Source: Holophagales bacterium (GTDB lineage Bacteria > Acidobacteriota > Thermoanaerobaculia > UBA5066). Taken from it: a stretch of DNA of 64,000 nt. The stretch covers positions 1 to 64,000 of the forward strand of contig JADKBZ010000031.1 in assembly GCA_016714815.1 (NCBI GenBank), read 5' to 3'. Numbering within the stretch: the stretch's first letter is position 1; each line of letters opens with the position of its first letter. The position numbers were made by a program, and so were the translations under genes. Shown here piece by piece: positions 1 through 6,816 of the stretch. The notes under the pieces were generated by a model that was not told the origin of the DNA, did no database searches, and saw only the letters and a program-made list of their open reading frames with translations.

Positions 1-207
1 CTCGTCGCTGGATCGGTCCTCGTGGAACGGGTCTTCGGCCTGCCGGGGACCGGGCAGCTCCTGGCGGACTCGGTCTTCGCGCGGGACCTGCCGATGGTCC
101 TCGGCCTGACGCTCGTGTCGGGTCTTTTCGTGGTGGTGGCGACCCTGGCGGCGGACGCGGCGGCCGCGCTCGCCGATCCGCGGATCGTCGACGGGGAAGG
201 CGCATGA
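1..207 (+). CDS. Peptide/nickel-type ABC transporter permease, C-terminal end (partial)
   Basis: Only the last 68 residues are present; the 5' part lies outside the window. The reading frame is open from base 1 and ends at TGA 205-207. The segment VFGLPGTGQLLADSV followed by ARDLP and a hydrophobic helix is typical of the last loop and final membrane helix of DppB/OppB-like inner-membrane permeases, which with a DppC-like partner form the channel of a peptide, opine or metal uptake transporter. The next gene, overlapping by four bases (ATGA), is exactly that partner. The substrate cannot be told because the binding protein and ATPases are not in view. Confidence 0.8.
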   Translation, partial: LVAGSVLVERVFGLPGTGQLLADSVFARDLPMVLGLTLVSGLFVVVATLAADAAAALADPRIVDGEGA

Positions 208-1046
208 GCCGCCGTCTCCCGGTTCGTGCGCGCCTACTCGTCCTCGCGCTCTTCCCGCTCGTCGCGCTGCTCGCGCCCTTCCTCGCCCGGGAACGATCCG
301 CGGAGCCTTCGGCGAGGACCCGGGTGACGGCGCCGGTCCCGTTCGACCCGAACGCGACCGACCTCGACGCGCGGCTCCTGCCCCCCGGCCCGGAGCACCT
401 TCTCGGAACCGACGACCTCGGGAGAGACGTCCTGGCGCGCCTTCTTCACGGGTCGCGCATCTCGGTGGCCGTCGGGCTCTCGGCGGCGGCGCTCGCGTTC
501 GTCGCCGGCACGCTCCTGGGCGGCGCCGCCGGGACCTTCGGCCCCCGCACCGATCGCGCGATCCTCTTCGTCACGGGGGTCGTACAGGCCTTTCCCGCCC
601 TCGTTCTCGTCGCCGCCGGCGCGGCGCTCGTCCCCCCTTCCGCGATGACGGCCGTCCTCCTCATCGCGCTCACGGGCTGGCCCGAGGTCGCCCGCCTCGT
701 CCGCGCCGAGGCGCTGCGCCTCTCGGCCTCGCCGTACGTGGAGGCGGCGCGCGCCGCGGGCGCCTCGCGCCGCCGCGTCCTCCTCGTCCACGTTCTCCCC
801 GGCGCCGTCGCTCCCGCGCTCGCGACGGTTCCCTACGTCCTCGGAGGCGCGGTCCTCCTCGAGGCGTCGCTCTCGTTCCTCGGCCTCGGCACTCCTCCGC
901 CCACCGCCTCCTGGGGACGGGCCCTGGCCGATGCCCGCGAGAGCCTGACGAGCGCCTGGTGGTGTGTCGTTCCCCCGGCGGCCGCGCTCTTCCTCTTCGT
1001 CCTCTCGGCGCGGAAGCTGGGCGAGGCTCTTTCCGAAAGCCGCTAG
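204..1046 (+). CDS. Peptide/nickel-type ABC transporter permease, DppC-like
   Basis: 280 residues, normal for DppC/OppC proteins. The N-terminus has a signal-anchor helix (about 8-28), then the family hallmark LGTDDLGRDVLARLLHG near 68-84, followed by about five more membrane helices. The EAA-type loop that contacts the ATPase is seen as EAARAAGASRRRVLLVHVLP near 178-197. The ATG start overlaps the stop of the upstream permease (ATGA), so both are translated together as the two halves of one inner-membrane channel. The stop codon TAG at 1044-1046 is also the first half of a TAGAAT promoter element for coaD. The ligand is unknown. Confidence 0.88.
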   Translation: MSRRLPVRARLLVLALFPLVALLAPFLARERSAEPSARTRVTAPVPFDPNATDLDARLLPPGPEHLLGTDDLGRDVLARLLHGSRISVAVGLSAAALAFVAGTLLGGAAGTFGPRTDRAILFVTGVVQAFPALVLVAAGAALVPPSAMTAVLLIALTGWPEVARLVRAEALRLSASPYVEAARAAGASRRRVLLVHVLPGAVAPALATVPYVLGGAVLLEASLSFLGLGTPPPTASWGRALADARESLTSAWWCVVPPAAALFLFVLSARKLGEALSESR

Positions 1047-1049
1047 AAT
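1044..1049 (+). promoter_or_regulatory. TAGAAT -10 element for coaD, overlapping the upstream stop codon
   Basis: TAGAAT ends 10 nt before the coaD ATG. Its TAG is the stop codon of the permease gene. No Shine-Dalgarno lies between it and the ATG and no good -35 box is visible. Seen again before several other genes, so read as the -10 of a near-leaderless transcript (inference). Confidence 0.5.
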
Positions 1050-1059
1050 CCGCCCCTCA

Positions 1060-1554
1060 ATGCGAATCGCCGTCTACCCGGGCTCGTTCGACCCGATGAC
1101 GAACGGGCATGTCGACCTCGTCCGCCGCGGGTGCCACATCTTCGACCGTGTGCTCGTGGCCGTCCTCTGCAACACGGAGAAGTCCCCGCTCTTCACCGTG
1201 GAGGAGCGGGTGGGAATGGTCCAGTCGGTCTTCCGCCGCGAGTCGCGCGTGCAGGTGAAGGCCTTCTCGGGGCTCCTCATCAACTTCCTTCGGAGCGAGA
1301 AGACGAACATCGTCCTTCGGGGCCTCCGGGTCGTCTCCGACTTCGAGTACGAGTTCCAGATGGCCCTCATGAACCGCCGCCTCGACCCCGACGTCGAGAC
1401 GGTCTTCCTGACGCCGAAGGAAGAGCTCTCGTATCTTTCGAGCCGCCTCGTGAAAGAGGTCCACAGGCTCGGGGGAGACGTCTCCGGGCTCGTTCCCCCG
1501 CTCGTCTACCGGTCCCTCCGGAAGAAGCTCCCGAACGGCACTCCGAAATCCTGA
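1060..1554 (+). CDS. coaD: Phosphopantetheine adenylyltransferase
   Basis: 164 residues, the usual CoaD length. It transfers AMP from ATP to 4'-phosphopantetheine to give dephospho-CoA, the penultimate step of CoA synthesis in the cytoplasm. The N-terminus MRIAVYPGSFDPMTNGH holds the nucleotidyltransferase signature (TNGH at 14-17), and the C-terminal part has GLRVVSDFEYEFQMA and SYLSSRLVKEV, both diagnostic. The frame stays open 32 codons further upstream into the permease gene, but homology starts exactly at the ATG at 1060, which sits 10 nt after a TAGAAT box. It converges with the thioesterase gene, leaving 4 nt between the two stop codons. Another CoA gene, coaBC, lies at 30.5 kb. Confidence 0.97.
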   Translation: MRIAVYPGSFDPMTNGHVDLVRRGCHIFDRVLVAVLCNTEKSPLFTVEERVGMVQSVFRRESRVQVKAFSGLLINFLRSEKTNIVLRGLRVVSDFEYEFQMALMNRRLDPDVETVFLTPKEELSYLSSRLVKEVHRLGGDVSGLVPPLVYRSLRKKLPNGTPKS

Positions 1555-1558
1555 CCGG

Positions 1559-1978
1559 TCAGCCCTTCGCGAACCCGGCCAGCGCGGTGCGAATCCGTTC
1601 CGGCGCGATCGAGGGCCGTCCGGTCGCCCGGTCCACGAAAAGGTGGATCGTTTCGCCCTCGACGGCCAGGGAGCCGTCCGGGAGGAGGATCCGGTAGGCG
1701 AACGTGCAGCCCCGGCTCCGGATGGACGCGAGCCGGGTCTCCACCCGGACCGTCTCTCCGTAACGCGCCGGGCGGCGATACCGCGCCGCGAGATCGCTCA
1801 CGACGATGTTCACCCCCTCGGCTTCCATCCGGGCGTAGGGGTAACCGGCGACCTCGCAGTACTCCGTCCGCCCCACCTCGAACCAGACGACGTAGGAGCC
1901 GTGGTAGACGACTCCCTGCGCGTCGGTCTCGGCGTACCGGACCTTCACATCGACTTCGACCCAGCGTCCGTCTTCCAC
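1559..1978 (-). CDS. Acyl-CoA thioesterase, YbgC/4HBT hotdog family
   Basis: 139 residues, a single hotdog-fold domain. The N-terminal motif YAETDAQGVVYHGSY (15-29) matches YbgC/FadM-type 4-hydroxybenzoyl-CoA thioesterase-like enzymes, with Asp19 as the likely catalytic acid. It should hydrolyse acyl-CoA thioesters; chain-length preference cannot be read from the sequence. Proteobacterial YbgC sits beside tol-pal, but here it stands alone between coaD and pabB, and is the only - strand gene in the first 55 kb. It starts with GTG at 1978, only 7 nt after a TAGTCT element that overlaps the pabB promoter on the other strand, so the mRNA is probably leaderless. Confidence 0.85.
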   Translation of the reverse strand: MEDGRWVEVDVKVRYAETDAQGVVYHGSYVVWFEVGRTEYCEVAGYPYARMEAEGVNIVVSDLAARYRRPARYGETVRVETRLASIRSRGCTFAYRILLPDGSLAVEGETIHLFVDRATGRPSIAPERIRTALAGFAKG

Positions 1979-1984
1979 GCTCCG

Positions 1985-1991
1985 TAGACTA
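1985..1991. promoter_or_regulatory. Overlapping divergent -10 elements for the thioesterase and pabB
   Basis: The 20-bp gap between the two divergent GTG starts contains the palindrome GTAGACTAC. On + it reads TAGACT (1985-1990), 8 nt before pabB; on - it reads TAGTCT (1991-1986), 7 nt before the thioesterase. Both fit TAnnnT and share five base pairs. That both are used is inference. Confidence 0.5.
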
Positions 1992-1998
1992 CCCGAGC

Positions 1999-3210
1999 GT
2001 GTCGACGCCCACCGTCTTCCTGCGCGGCCCCGGGTGGGGGCTTCCGGCGCCGCTCGACCTGCGGAACCCGATCGAGGTCCGGCAGGTCGCCGCGGACCGT
2101 CCCGGCGACCTGCCGGAGCTTCTCTCGTGGCTCGACGGCGTCGCCGCCTCGGGCCGCCCCGGGAGGATCGCGGCGGGTTTCGTGACCTACGAGGCGGGAG
2201 TGGCTCTCGAGGGGTCGACGGCCCTCTTTCGGCCTCCTTCGACGCCGCTGGCGTGGTTCGCGCTTCTCGACGTTTCCCCGGAGCGGGGCCCGGCGTCGAG
2301 CCTATGCTCGCCAGGAGAATGGCCCGAGGGGATCGATGGCCGGTTCCGTGCGCCCACGGGACTGCCGCCGGGGCCGCCGGACATGGACCTGGCGGAGTGG
2401 ACGGCGGCCGTCGGCGCCATCCGGGAGGGAATCGCCCGGGGCGACGTCTACCAGGCGAACCTGACGCGGCGAACGGCGCGGGAGCTCCGCGTCTCCCCGC
2501 GACGGCTCGCCGAGCTCCTCTGGAACGACAACCCCGTCCCGTATGCGATCTGCGTCGAGACGGGAGGCCCGGCCGTCGTCTCGAACTCGCCGGAGCTCTT
2601 CCTCGACGTCGACCTCGATACCCGGTGCGTGAGTTCGGCGCCGATCAAGGGGACCTTGCCGCGGCTCGCCGGAGGAAGCGAGGTGGCGGCCCGCGAAACA
2701 CTCCTCGCCTCCGGGAAGGACGCCGCCGAGCACCTGATGATCGTCGACCTGATCCGCAACGATCTGGGAAAGGTCTGCGAGGCCGGCAGCGTTCGCGTCC
2801 CGGCCTTCCGGTCGGTGAAGAGCTTCCGGCACCTGCACCACCTCGAATCGACGGTCGCCGGAACCCTCCTCTCGGGAACCCGCCTCTCGGACCTCCTCGT
2901 CGCGACCCTTCCGGGCGGGTCGATCACCGGCGCCCCGAAGCGGGCCGCGCTCGGCGTCATTCGCGGCCTCGAGCCCGTGGCCCGCGGCCCGTACACCGGC
3001 GCCGCGGGCTTCGTTCGGGGCGATGGGAGAGCCGTCTTCAACGTGGCGATCCGAACGGCCGTCGTCGACGGGGGGACGGTCTCCTACCATGCCGGCGGCG
3101 GGATCGTCTGGGACTCCGACCCTCGCCTCGAGTGGGAGGAGACCGAGACGAAATCCCGCGAGTTCTTCCGGGCGCTCGCCTCGGCGGCGAGAGAGAGCGA
3201 GGAGCCATGA
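1999..3210 (+). CDS. pabB: Aminodeoxychorismate synthase component I
   Basis: 403 residues of the chorismate-binding fold. It aminates chorismate to 4-amino-4-deoxychorismate, first step of the p-aminobenzoate branch of folate synthesis. The motif PIKGT at 215-219 carries the lysine that is characteristic of PabB, where anthranilate synthase has PIAGT. Other family blocks are GDVYQANLTRR (149-159), VDLIRNDLGKVCE, HLESTVAGTL and GGSITGAPK. The N-terminal tryptophan-binding-like part is short. GTG at 1999 is chosen because it lies 8 nt after a TAGACT element. No glutamine amidotransferase subunit (pabA) is in this window. pabC follows with a 4-base overlap. Confidence 0.93.
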   Translation: MSTPTVFLRGPGWGLPAPLDLRNPIEVRQVAADRPGDLPELLSWLDGVAASGRPGRIAAGFVTYEAGVALEGSTALFRPPSTPLAWFALLDVSPERGPASSLCSPGEWPEGIDGRFRAPTGLPPGPPDMDLAEWTAAVGAIREGIARGDVYQANLTRRTARELRVSPRRLAELLWNDNPVPYAICVETGGPAVVSNSPELFLDVDLDTRCVSSAPIKGTLPRLAGGSEVAARETLLASGKDAAEHLMIVDLIRNDLGKVCEAGSVRVPAFRSVKSFRHLHHLESTVAGTLLSGTRLSDLLVATLPGGSITGAPKRAALGVIRGLEPVARGPYTGAAGFVRGDGRAVFNVAIRTAVVDGGTVSYHAGGGIVWDSDPRLEWEETETKSREFFRALASAARESEEP

Positions 3211-3986
3211 GCCCCGAACCCGTTCCCTTCGACGCCCCCGCCCTCGAGCGAGGCTTCGGTTTCTTCGAGACGCTCCTCCTCGTCGGGAGACGAGCCGTGC
3301 TCTGGGAGCCGCACGCCCGGCGGCTCCTGACGACCCTGGAGGCGCTGGAGCTCCCCGGCCCGTCGATCGAAGCTCTCGAGTCTTCCTCGCGCTCCGCCCT
3401 GGCAGGGATATCGGACGGCGAGGAGGAGCGGGCGCTTCGCCTTTCCTGGATCGCGGTGGGTCCCGACGTCGAGGCGCCGGCCTCGTGGAGGCTCGACGCC
3501 TCGGTCCGTCCGATCCCTCCGAACACCTTTTCCCGCAGGGCCGGTTCACGTGCCGTGACGGTGCCGGAACGGTACCGTCGCGATTCTCCCGGTTTCAAGT
3601 CGACGAGCTACTTCGGCGCCGTCGCCGCCCTTCGGCACGCGCGCCGTTCGGGAGGGGACGAGGGTCTCTTCACCGACGGGGAGCTCTACCTGGAGGGAGC
3701 TTCCACGGGCCTCGTCGCGTGGAACGGTGGTCACTTCGCCGGCCTCGGTCCCGGGGCGCTCCCGTCCGTCACCACCGAGGCGTTCCTCGAAGGGGCGGGG
3801 GAGCGGAGGGGCCTGCGGCGGGAAGAGCTTCTCTCCGGCGCGATCCTCCTCGGTTCGCTGACGACGGCCGTCCCTCTCCTCAAACTCGACGGGGTCGACT
3901 GCCTCAGGCCACCCGAGATGCTGCGGGCCTGCGAGGTTTTCCGGGAGCGACTCCGGACGGATGCCGCATTGCAGAAAAGGCTCTAG
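3207..3986 (+). CDS. pabC: 4-amino-4-deoxychorismate lyase (class IV aminotransferase fold)
   Basis: 259 residues, PLP-dependent. It releases pyruvate from 4-amino-4-deoxychorismate to give p-aminobenzoate. The N-terminus ALERGFGFFETLLL, the conserved arginine in PHARRL and the likely PLP lysine (Lys131, in SPGFKSTSYFG) fit class IV aminotransferases. The usual E-x-S-x-S-N motif after the lysine is degenerate here (YLEGASTGLVAW), so a branched-chain or D-amino-acid transaminase is possible on sequence alone; the ATGA overlap with pabB argues for PabC. The stop codon TAG (3984-3986) is the first half of a TAGACT element before the next gene. Confidence 0.82.
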   Translation: MSPEPVPFDAPALERGFGFFETLLLVGRRAVLWEPHARRLLTTLEALELPGPSIEALESSSRSALAGISDGEEERALRLSWIAVGPDVEAPASWRLDASVRPIPPNTFSRRAGSRAVTVPERYRRDSPGFKSTSYFGAVAALRHARRSGGDEGLFTDGELYLEGASTGLVAWNGGHFAGLGPGALPSVTTEAFLEGAGERRGLRREELLSGAILLGSLTTAVPLLKLDGVDCLRPPEMLRACEVFRERLRTDAALQKRL

Positions 3987-3989
3987 ACT
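3984..3989 (+). promoter_or_regulatory. TAGACT element before the SDR gene
   Basis: TAnnnT hexamer overlapping the pabC stop codon, 21 nt before the ATG at 4011. A GAGG sequence about 8 nt before that ATG could serve as a ribosome site, so this transcript would have a short leader. Weaker case than the leaderless examples. Confidence 0.35.
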
Positions 3990-4010
3990 CTCCCCAAAGC
4001 GAGGCACGGT

Positions 4011-5129
4011 ATGGCCACGAAGAAAGCGCGTCCGACCCCGGCGGCGTCCCACGTCGTTCTCTTCACCGGGTTCCCCGGGTTCATCGGAGCCCGGCTCATT
4101 CCGAGGCTCCTCGAGCTGAGGCCCGACAGCGTCTTCCACTGCCTCGTCCAGGAGAAGTTCCTCGACCTCGCGCGCAGCTCCGTGGAGCAGCTCGCCGAGG
4201 CGCATCCCGGGACGAAGGGGCGGATCGAGCTGGTCACCGGAGACATCACGGCCCCCGGGCTCGGGATCGGGGAGACCGAAGCCCGGATCCTGCACCGGAA
4301 GCTGACCGGCTGCTTTCACCTCGCGGCCGTCTACGACCTCGCCGTGAGGCGGGACGTGGCGATGCGGATCAACGTCGAGGGGACCCGCAACGTTCTCGGC
4401 TTCCTCGAAGAGTGCCCCCACCTGAACCGGTTCGACTACGTCTCGACGGCGTACGTATCGGGAACGGCGGTCGGTACGTATCGCGAGACGGACCTCGACG
4501 TCGGGCAGTCGTTCAAGAACTACTACGAGGAGACGAAGTTCCTCGCCGAGGAGGCTGTGAAGGGAAGCTCCCTTCCGACGGCGACCTACCGGCCGGCGAT
4601 CGTCGTCGGCGATTCCCGGACGGGTGAGACGGCGAAGTTCGACGGCCCCTACTTCGCGCTGAACGCGATGCGGCAGCTCCCGTCGCCCGGCGTCTTCGTG
4701 AAGGTCGGCCGGGGAACGGCCCCCGTGAACCTCGTCCCCGTCGACTACGTCCTCGAGGCGATGGCACGCCTCTCGGGCTGGGAAGGGGCGATCGGGAAGA
4801 CCTACCACCTGACGGACCCGGAACCCCTCTCCGCCTTCGAGATCGAAGACCTCTTCGCGAAGGCCCTCGGAAAGCAGTTCCTCTTCGTTCCGGTCCCGAC
4901 CGTCCTGGCCAAGCTCCTCTTCTCGCCCAAGCCGATCCAGGACTATTTCGGCATGCCCGCCGTCACGGTGGAGTACTTCGACCACCCCGTGCGGTACGAC
5001 AGCTCGCAGGCGGCCGCGGACCTGGCGCCGTTCGGCGTCTCGTGCCCCCCCTTCGTCGACTACGTCCAGAACCTCGTCGCCTTCTACAGGAAGCACGTCG
5101 AGAAGATCACGCGGGGGGCGATGATTTGA
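4011..5129 (+). CDS. Extended SDR oxidoreductase, fatty acyl-reductase-like (NAD_binding_4)
   Basis: 372 residues. A Rossmann motif TGFPGFIG at 19-26 opens the protein and the catalytic YxxxK pair is Tyr172/Lys176 (YYEETK), preceded by VSTAYVSGT. This layout matches the extended short-chain dehydrogenases related to fatty acyl-CoA reductases and thioester-reductase domains, which reduce activated fatty acids to aldehydes or alcohols, more than sugar epimerases. The aldehyde dehydrogenase that follows with a TTGA overlap fits a shared aldehyde intermediate. The substrate is not known, and the C-terminal part (about 290-372) shows no motif I recognise. Cytoplasmic or membrane-associated; no signal peptide. 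Confidence 0.75.
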   Translation: MATKKARPTPAASHVVLFTGFPGFIGARLIPRLLELRPDSVFHCLVQEKFLDLARSSVEQLAEAHPGTKGRIELVTGDITAPGLGIGETEARILHRKLTGCFHLAAVYDLAVRRDVAMRINVEGTRNVLGFLEECPHLNRFDYVSTAYVSGTAVGTYRETDLDVGQSFKNYYEETKFLAEEAVKGSSLPTATYRPAIVVGDSRTGETAKFDGPYFALNAMRQLPSPGVFVKVGRGTAPVNLVPVDYVLEAMARLSGWEGAIGKTYHLTDPEPLSAFEIEDLFAKALGKQFLFVPVPTVLAKLLFSPKPIQDYFGMPAVTVEYFDHPVRYDSSQAAADLAPFGVSCPPFVDYVQNLVAFYRKHVEKITRGAMI

Positions 5130-6775
5130 AGAAGAGCCTGTTCCTTCCGACGGGGCCGATCATCGACGGCCAGGACGTCACGACGGGGACGACCTTCTTC
5201 ACCCGCAACCCGGCGACGGGAGAGAAGCTCGCATCGATCCACCGCGGCGGTCCGGAGGAGATCGACGCCGCGGTCGCAGCCGCGCAGAAGGCGTTCCTTC
5301 ACTGGGGTGGGCTCCCCCCGAAGGAGCGGCAGAAACACCTCGCGAAGCTCCTCGAGGCGGTCCGGACGTCCCACGACGACCTCTCGCGGCTCATCGCCCT
5401 CGAGCAGGGCAAGCCCGTCGCCGAGGCACGGGCCCTCGACCTCGTCCCGGCCGCGGACGCGCTCCGCTACCTTTCGAGGTACGCCGAGGAGCTGCTCGCT
5501 TCGAAGCCGGTCGACTACGAGCAGATCCTCTTCGCCCACAAGACGGCCTCGTTCCGGTTCGAGCCGCTCGGCGTCATCGCGGTCATCACCCCGTGGAACT
5601 TCCCGTTCGCAATTCCCATGGTCGAGCTGGCGGCCTGCCTGGCGGCCGGGAACACCGTCGTCCTCAAGCCCGCGTCCGCGACGGCGCAGACAGGGCTGGC
5701 AATTGGCGAGCTCTGCCGGAAGGCGGGCCTTCCTCCGGGTGTCGTGAACGTCGTCACCGCGACGGGCCCCGACGTCGACCGGCTCCTGGAGCACCCGGCC
5801 GTCGCCAAGATCCTCTTCACCGGCTCCGTCGAGACGGGCGCGCACGTGATGCGGAAGGCCTCGAAGAACGTGACGCCGTTCGTCCTGGAGCTGGGCGGGA
5901 AGGACGCCGCCGTCGTGGCCGCCGACGCCGATCTCGAGCGGACCGCGAACGGGCTCGTCTGGGGAGCCTTCGCGAACGCGGGCCAGGCGTGCGGTTCGAT
6001 CGAGCGGGTCTACGCGGTGCGGAGCGTTTTCGACGAGCTCGTCGAAAGGGTCGTCGCGAAGACCCGGAGCCTCCGGCAGGGCGATCCTCTCGCCGAGGCG
6101 ACCGACGTGGGACCGATGACGACCGCCGATCAGCGGGACTTCGTCGACGCCCAGGTGCGCGAGGCCGTTTCCCAGGGAGCGCGCGCCCTCACGGGGGGCG
6201 AGAGGCCGAGCGGCAAGGGGTTCTGGTTCCCGCCGACGGTCCTCGTCGACGTGAACCACGGAATGCGCGTGATGCGGGAGGAGACCTTCGGGCCGGTCCT
6301 GCCGATCGTTGCCGTCGACAGCCTCGACGAGGCGATCGCCCTCGCGAACGACTCGGAGTTCGGCCTCACCGCCTCGGGATGGACCCGTTCGGCGAAGACG
6401 GGCCGAAAGCTCGTGGAGGAGCTGCGGACCGGAACGGTCACGATCAACGACCACCTCTTCTCGTTCGGAGAGCCGACCGCGACCTGGGGAGGCCTCGGGA
6501 AGTCCGGGATCGGACGGAGCCACGGGGTCCACGGCCTGATGGAGCTCGTGAACGTCAAGCACGTCAGCGTCGACTTCCAGGACTCCCACGCGGCCCCCTG
6601 GTGGTACCCGTACGACGGCGCCTTCCAGGAGTTCATGAAGAAGGCGTTCGGCCTCCTCTACGCCCGGGACGCCCGGACGAAGATGATCGACGGCTTCGGG
6701 CTCCTCTCCAGCGGCCGGTTCTTCGGCCACGTGAAGGTCTCGAAGATCGCCACCAAGCTCGGAAAGGTCTTCTGA
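5126..6775 (+). CDS. NAD(P)-dependent aldehyde dehydrogenase with C-terminal extension
   Basis: 549 residues. Catalytic residues are visible: Glu255 in FVLELGGKD and Cys289 in NAGQACGS; ITPWNFP (154-160) is the usual cofactor-site block. It oxidises an aldehyde to the acid. A tail of about 65 residues after the normal end (from about WWYPYD, basic at the end with KVSKIATKLGKVF) is longer than in soluble enzymes and may bind membrane, as in long-chain fatty aldehyde dehydrogenases. The start is TTG at 5126, overlapping the upstream stop as TTGA; the frame is open earlier but homology is not. The tight coupling to an acyl-reductase-like SDR suggests joint handling of a fatty aldehyde. Confidence 0.88.
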   Translation: MKKSLFLPTGPIIDGQDVTTGTTFFTRNPATGEKLASIHRGGPEEIDAAVAAAQKAFLHWGGLPPKERQKHLAKLLEAVRTSHDDLSRLIALEQGKPVAEARALDLVPAADALRYLSRYAEELLASKPVDYEQILFAHKTASFRFEPLGVIAVITPWNFPFAIPMVELAACLAAGNTVVLKPASATAQTGLAIGELCRKAGLPPGVVNVVTATGPDVDRLLEHPAVAKILFTGSVETGAHVMRKASKNVTPFVLELGGKDAAVVAADADLERTANGLVWGAFANAGQACGSIERVYAVRSVFDELVERVVAKTRSLRQGDPLAEATDVGPMTTADQRDFVDAQVREAVSQGARALTGGERPSGKGFWFPPTVLVDVNHGMRVMREETFGPVLPIVAVDSLDEAIALANDSEFGLTASGWTRSAKTGRKLVEELRTGTVTINDHLFSFGEPTATWGGLGKSGIGRSHGVHGLMELVNVKHVSVDFQDSHAAPWWYPYDGAFQEFMKKAFGLLYARDARTKMIDGFGLLSSGRFFGHVKVSKIATKLGKVF

Positions 6776-6804
6776 TCCCGGCGCCCGCGAGGGCCACCGC
6801 TCTC

Positions 6805-6810
6805 TAGAAT
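6805..6810 (+). promoter_or_regulatory. TAGAAT -10 element of uvrC
   Basis: TAGAATC ends 6-7 nt before the uvrC GTG at 6817. With the usual 6-8 nt from -10 to transcription start, the mRNA would begin on or next to the start codon. No ribosome-binding site is present. Confidence 0.55.
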
Positions 6811-6816
6811 CGCTCC

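Noticed and set aside
1551..1562. Palindrome CTGACCGGTCAG over the stop codons of coaD and the thioesterase as a terminator
   Set aside because: No loop and no T run; the symmetry follows from two facing TGA stops.
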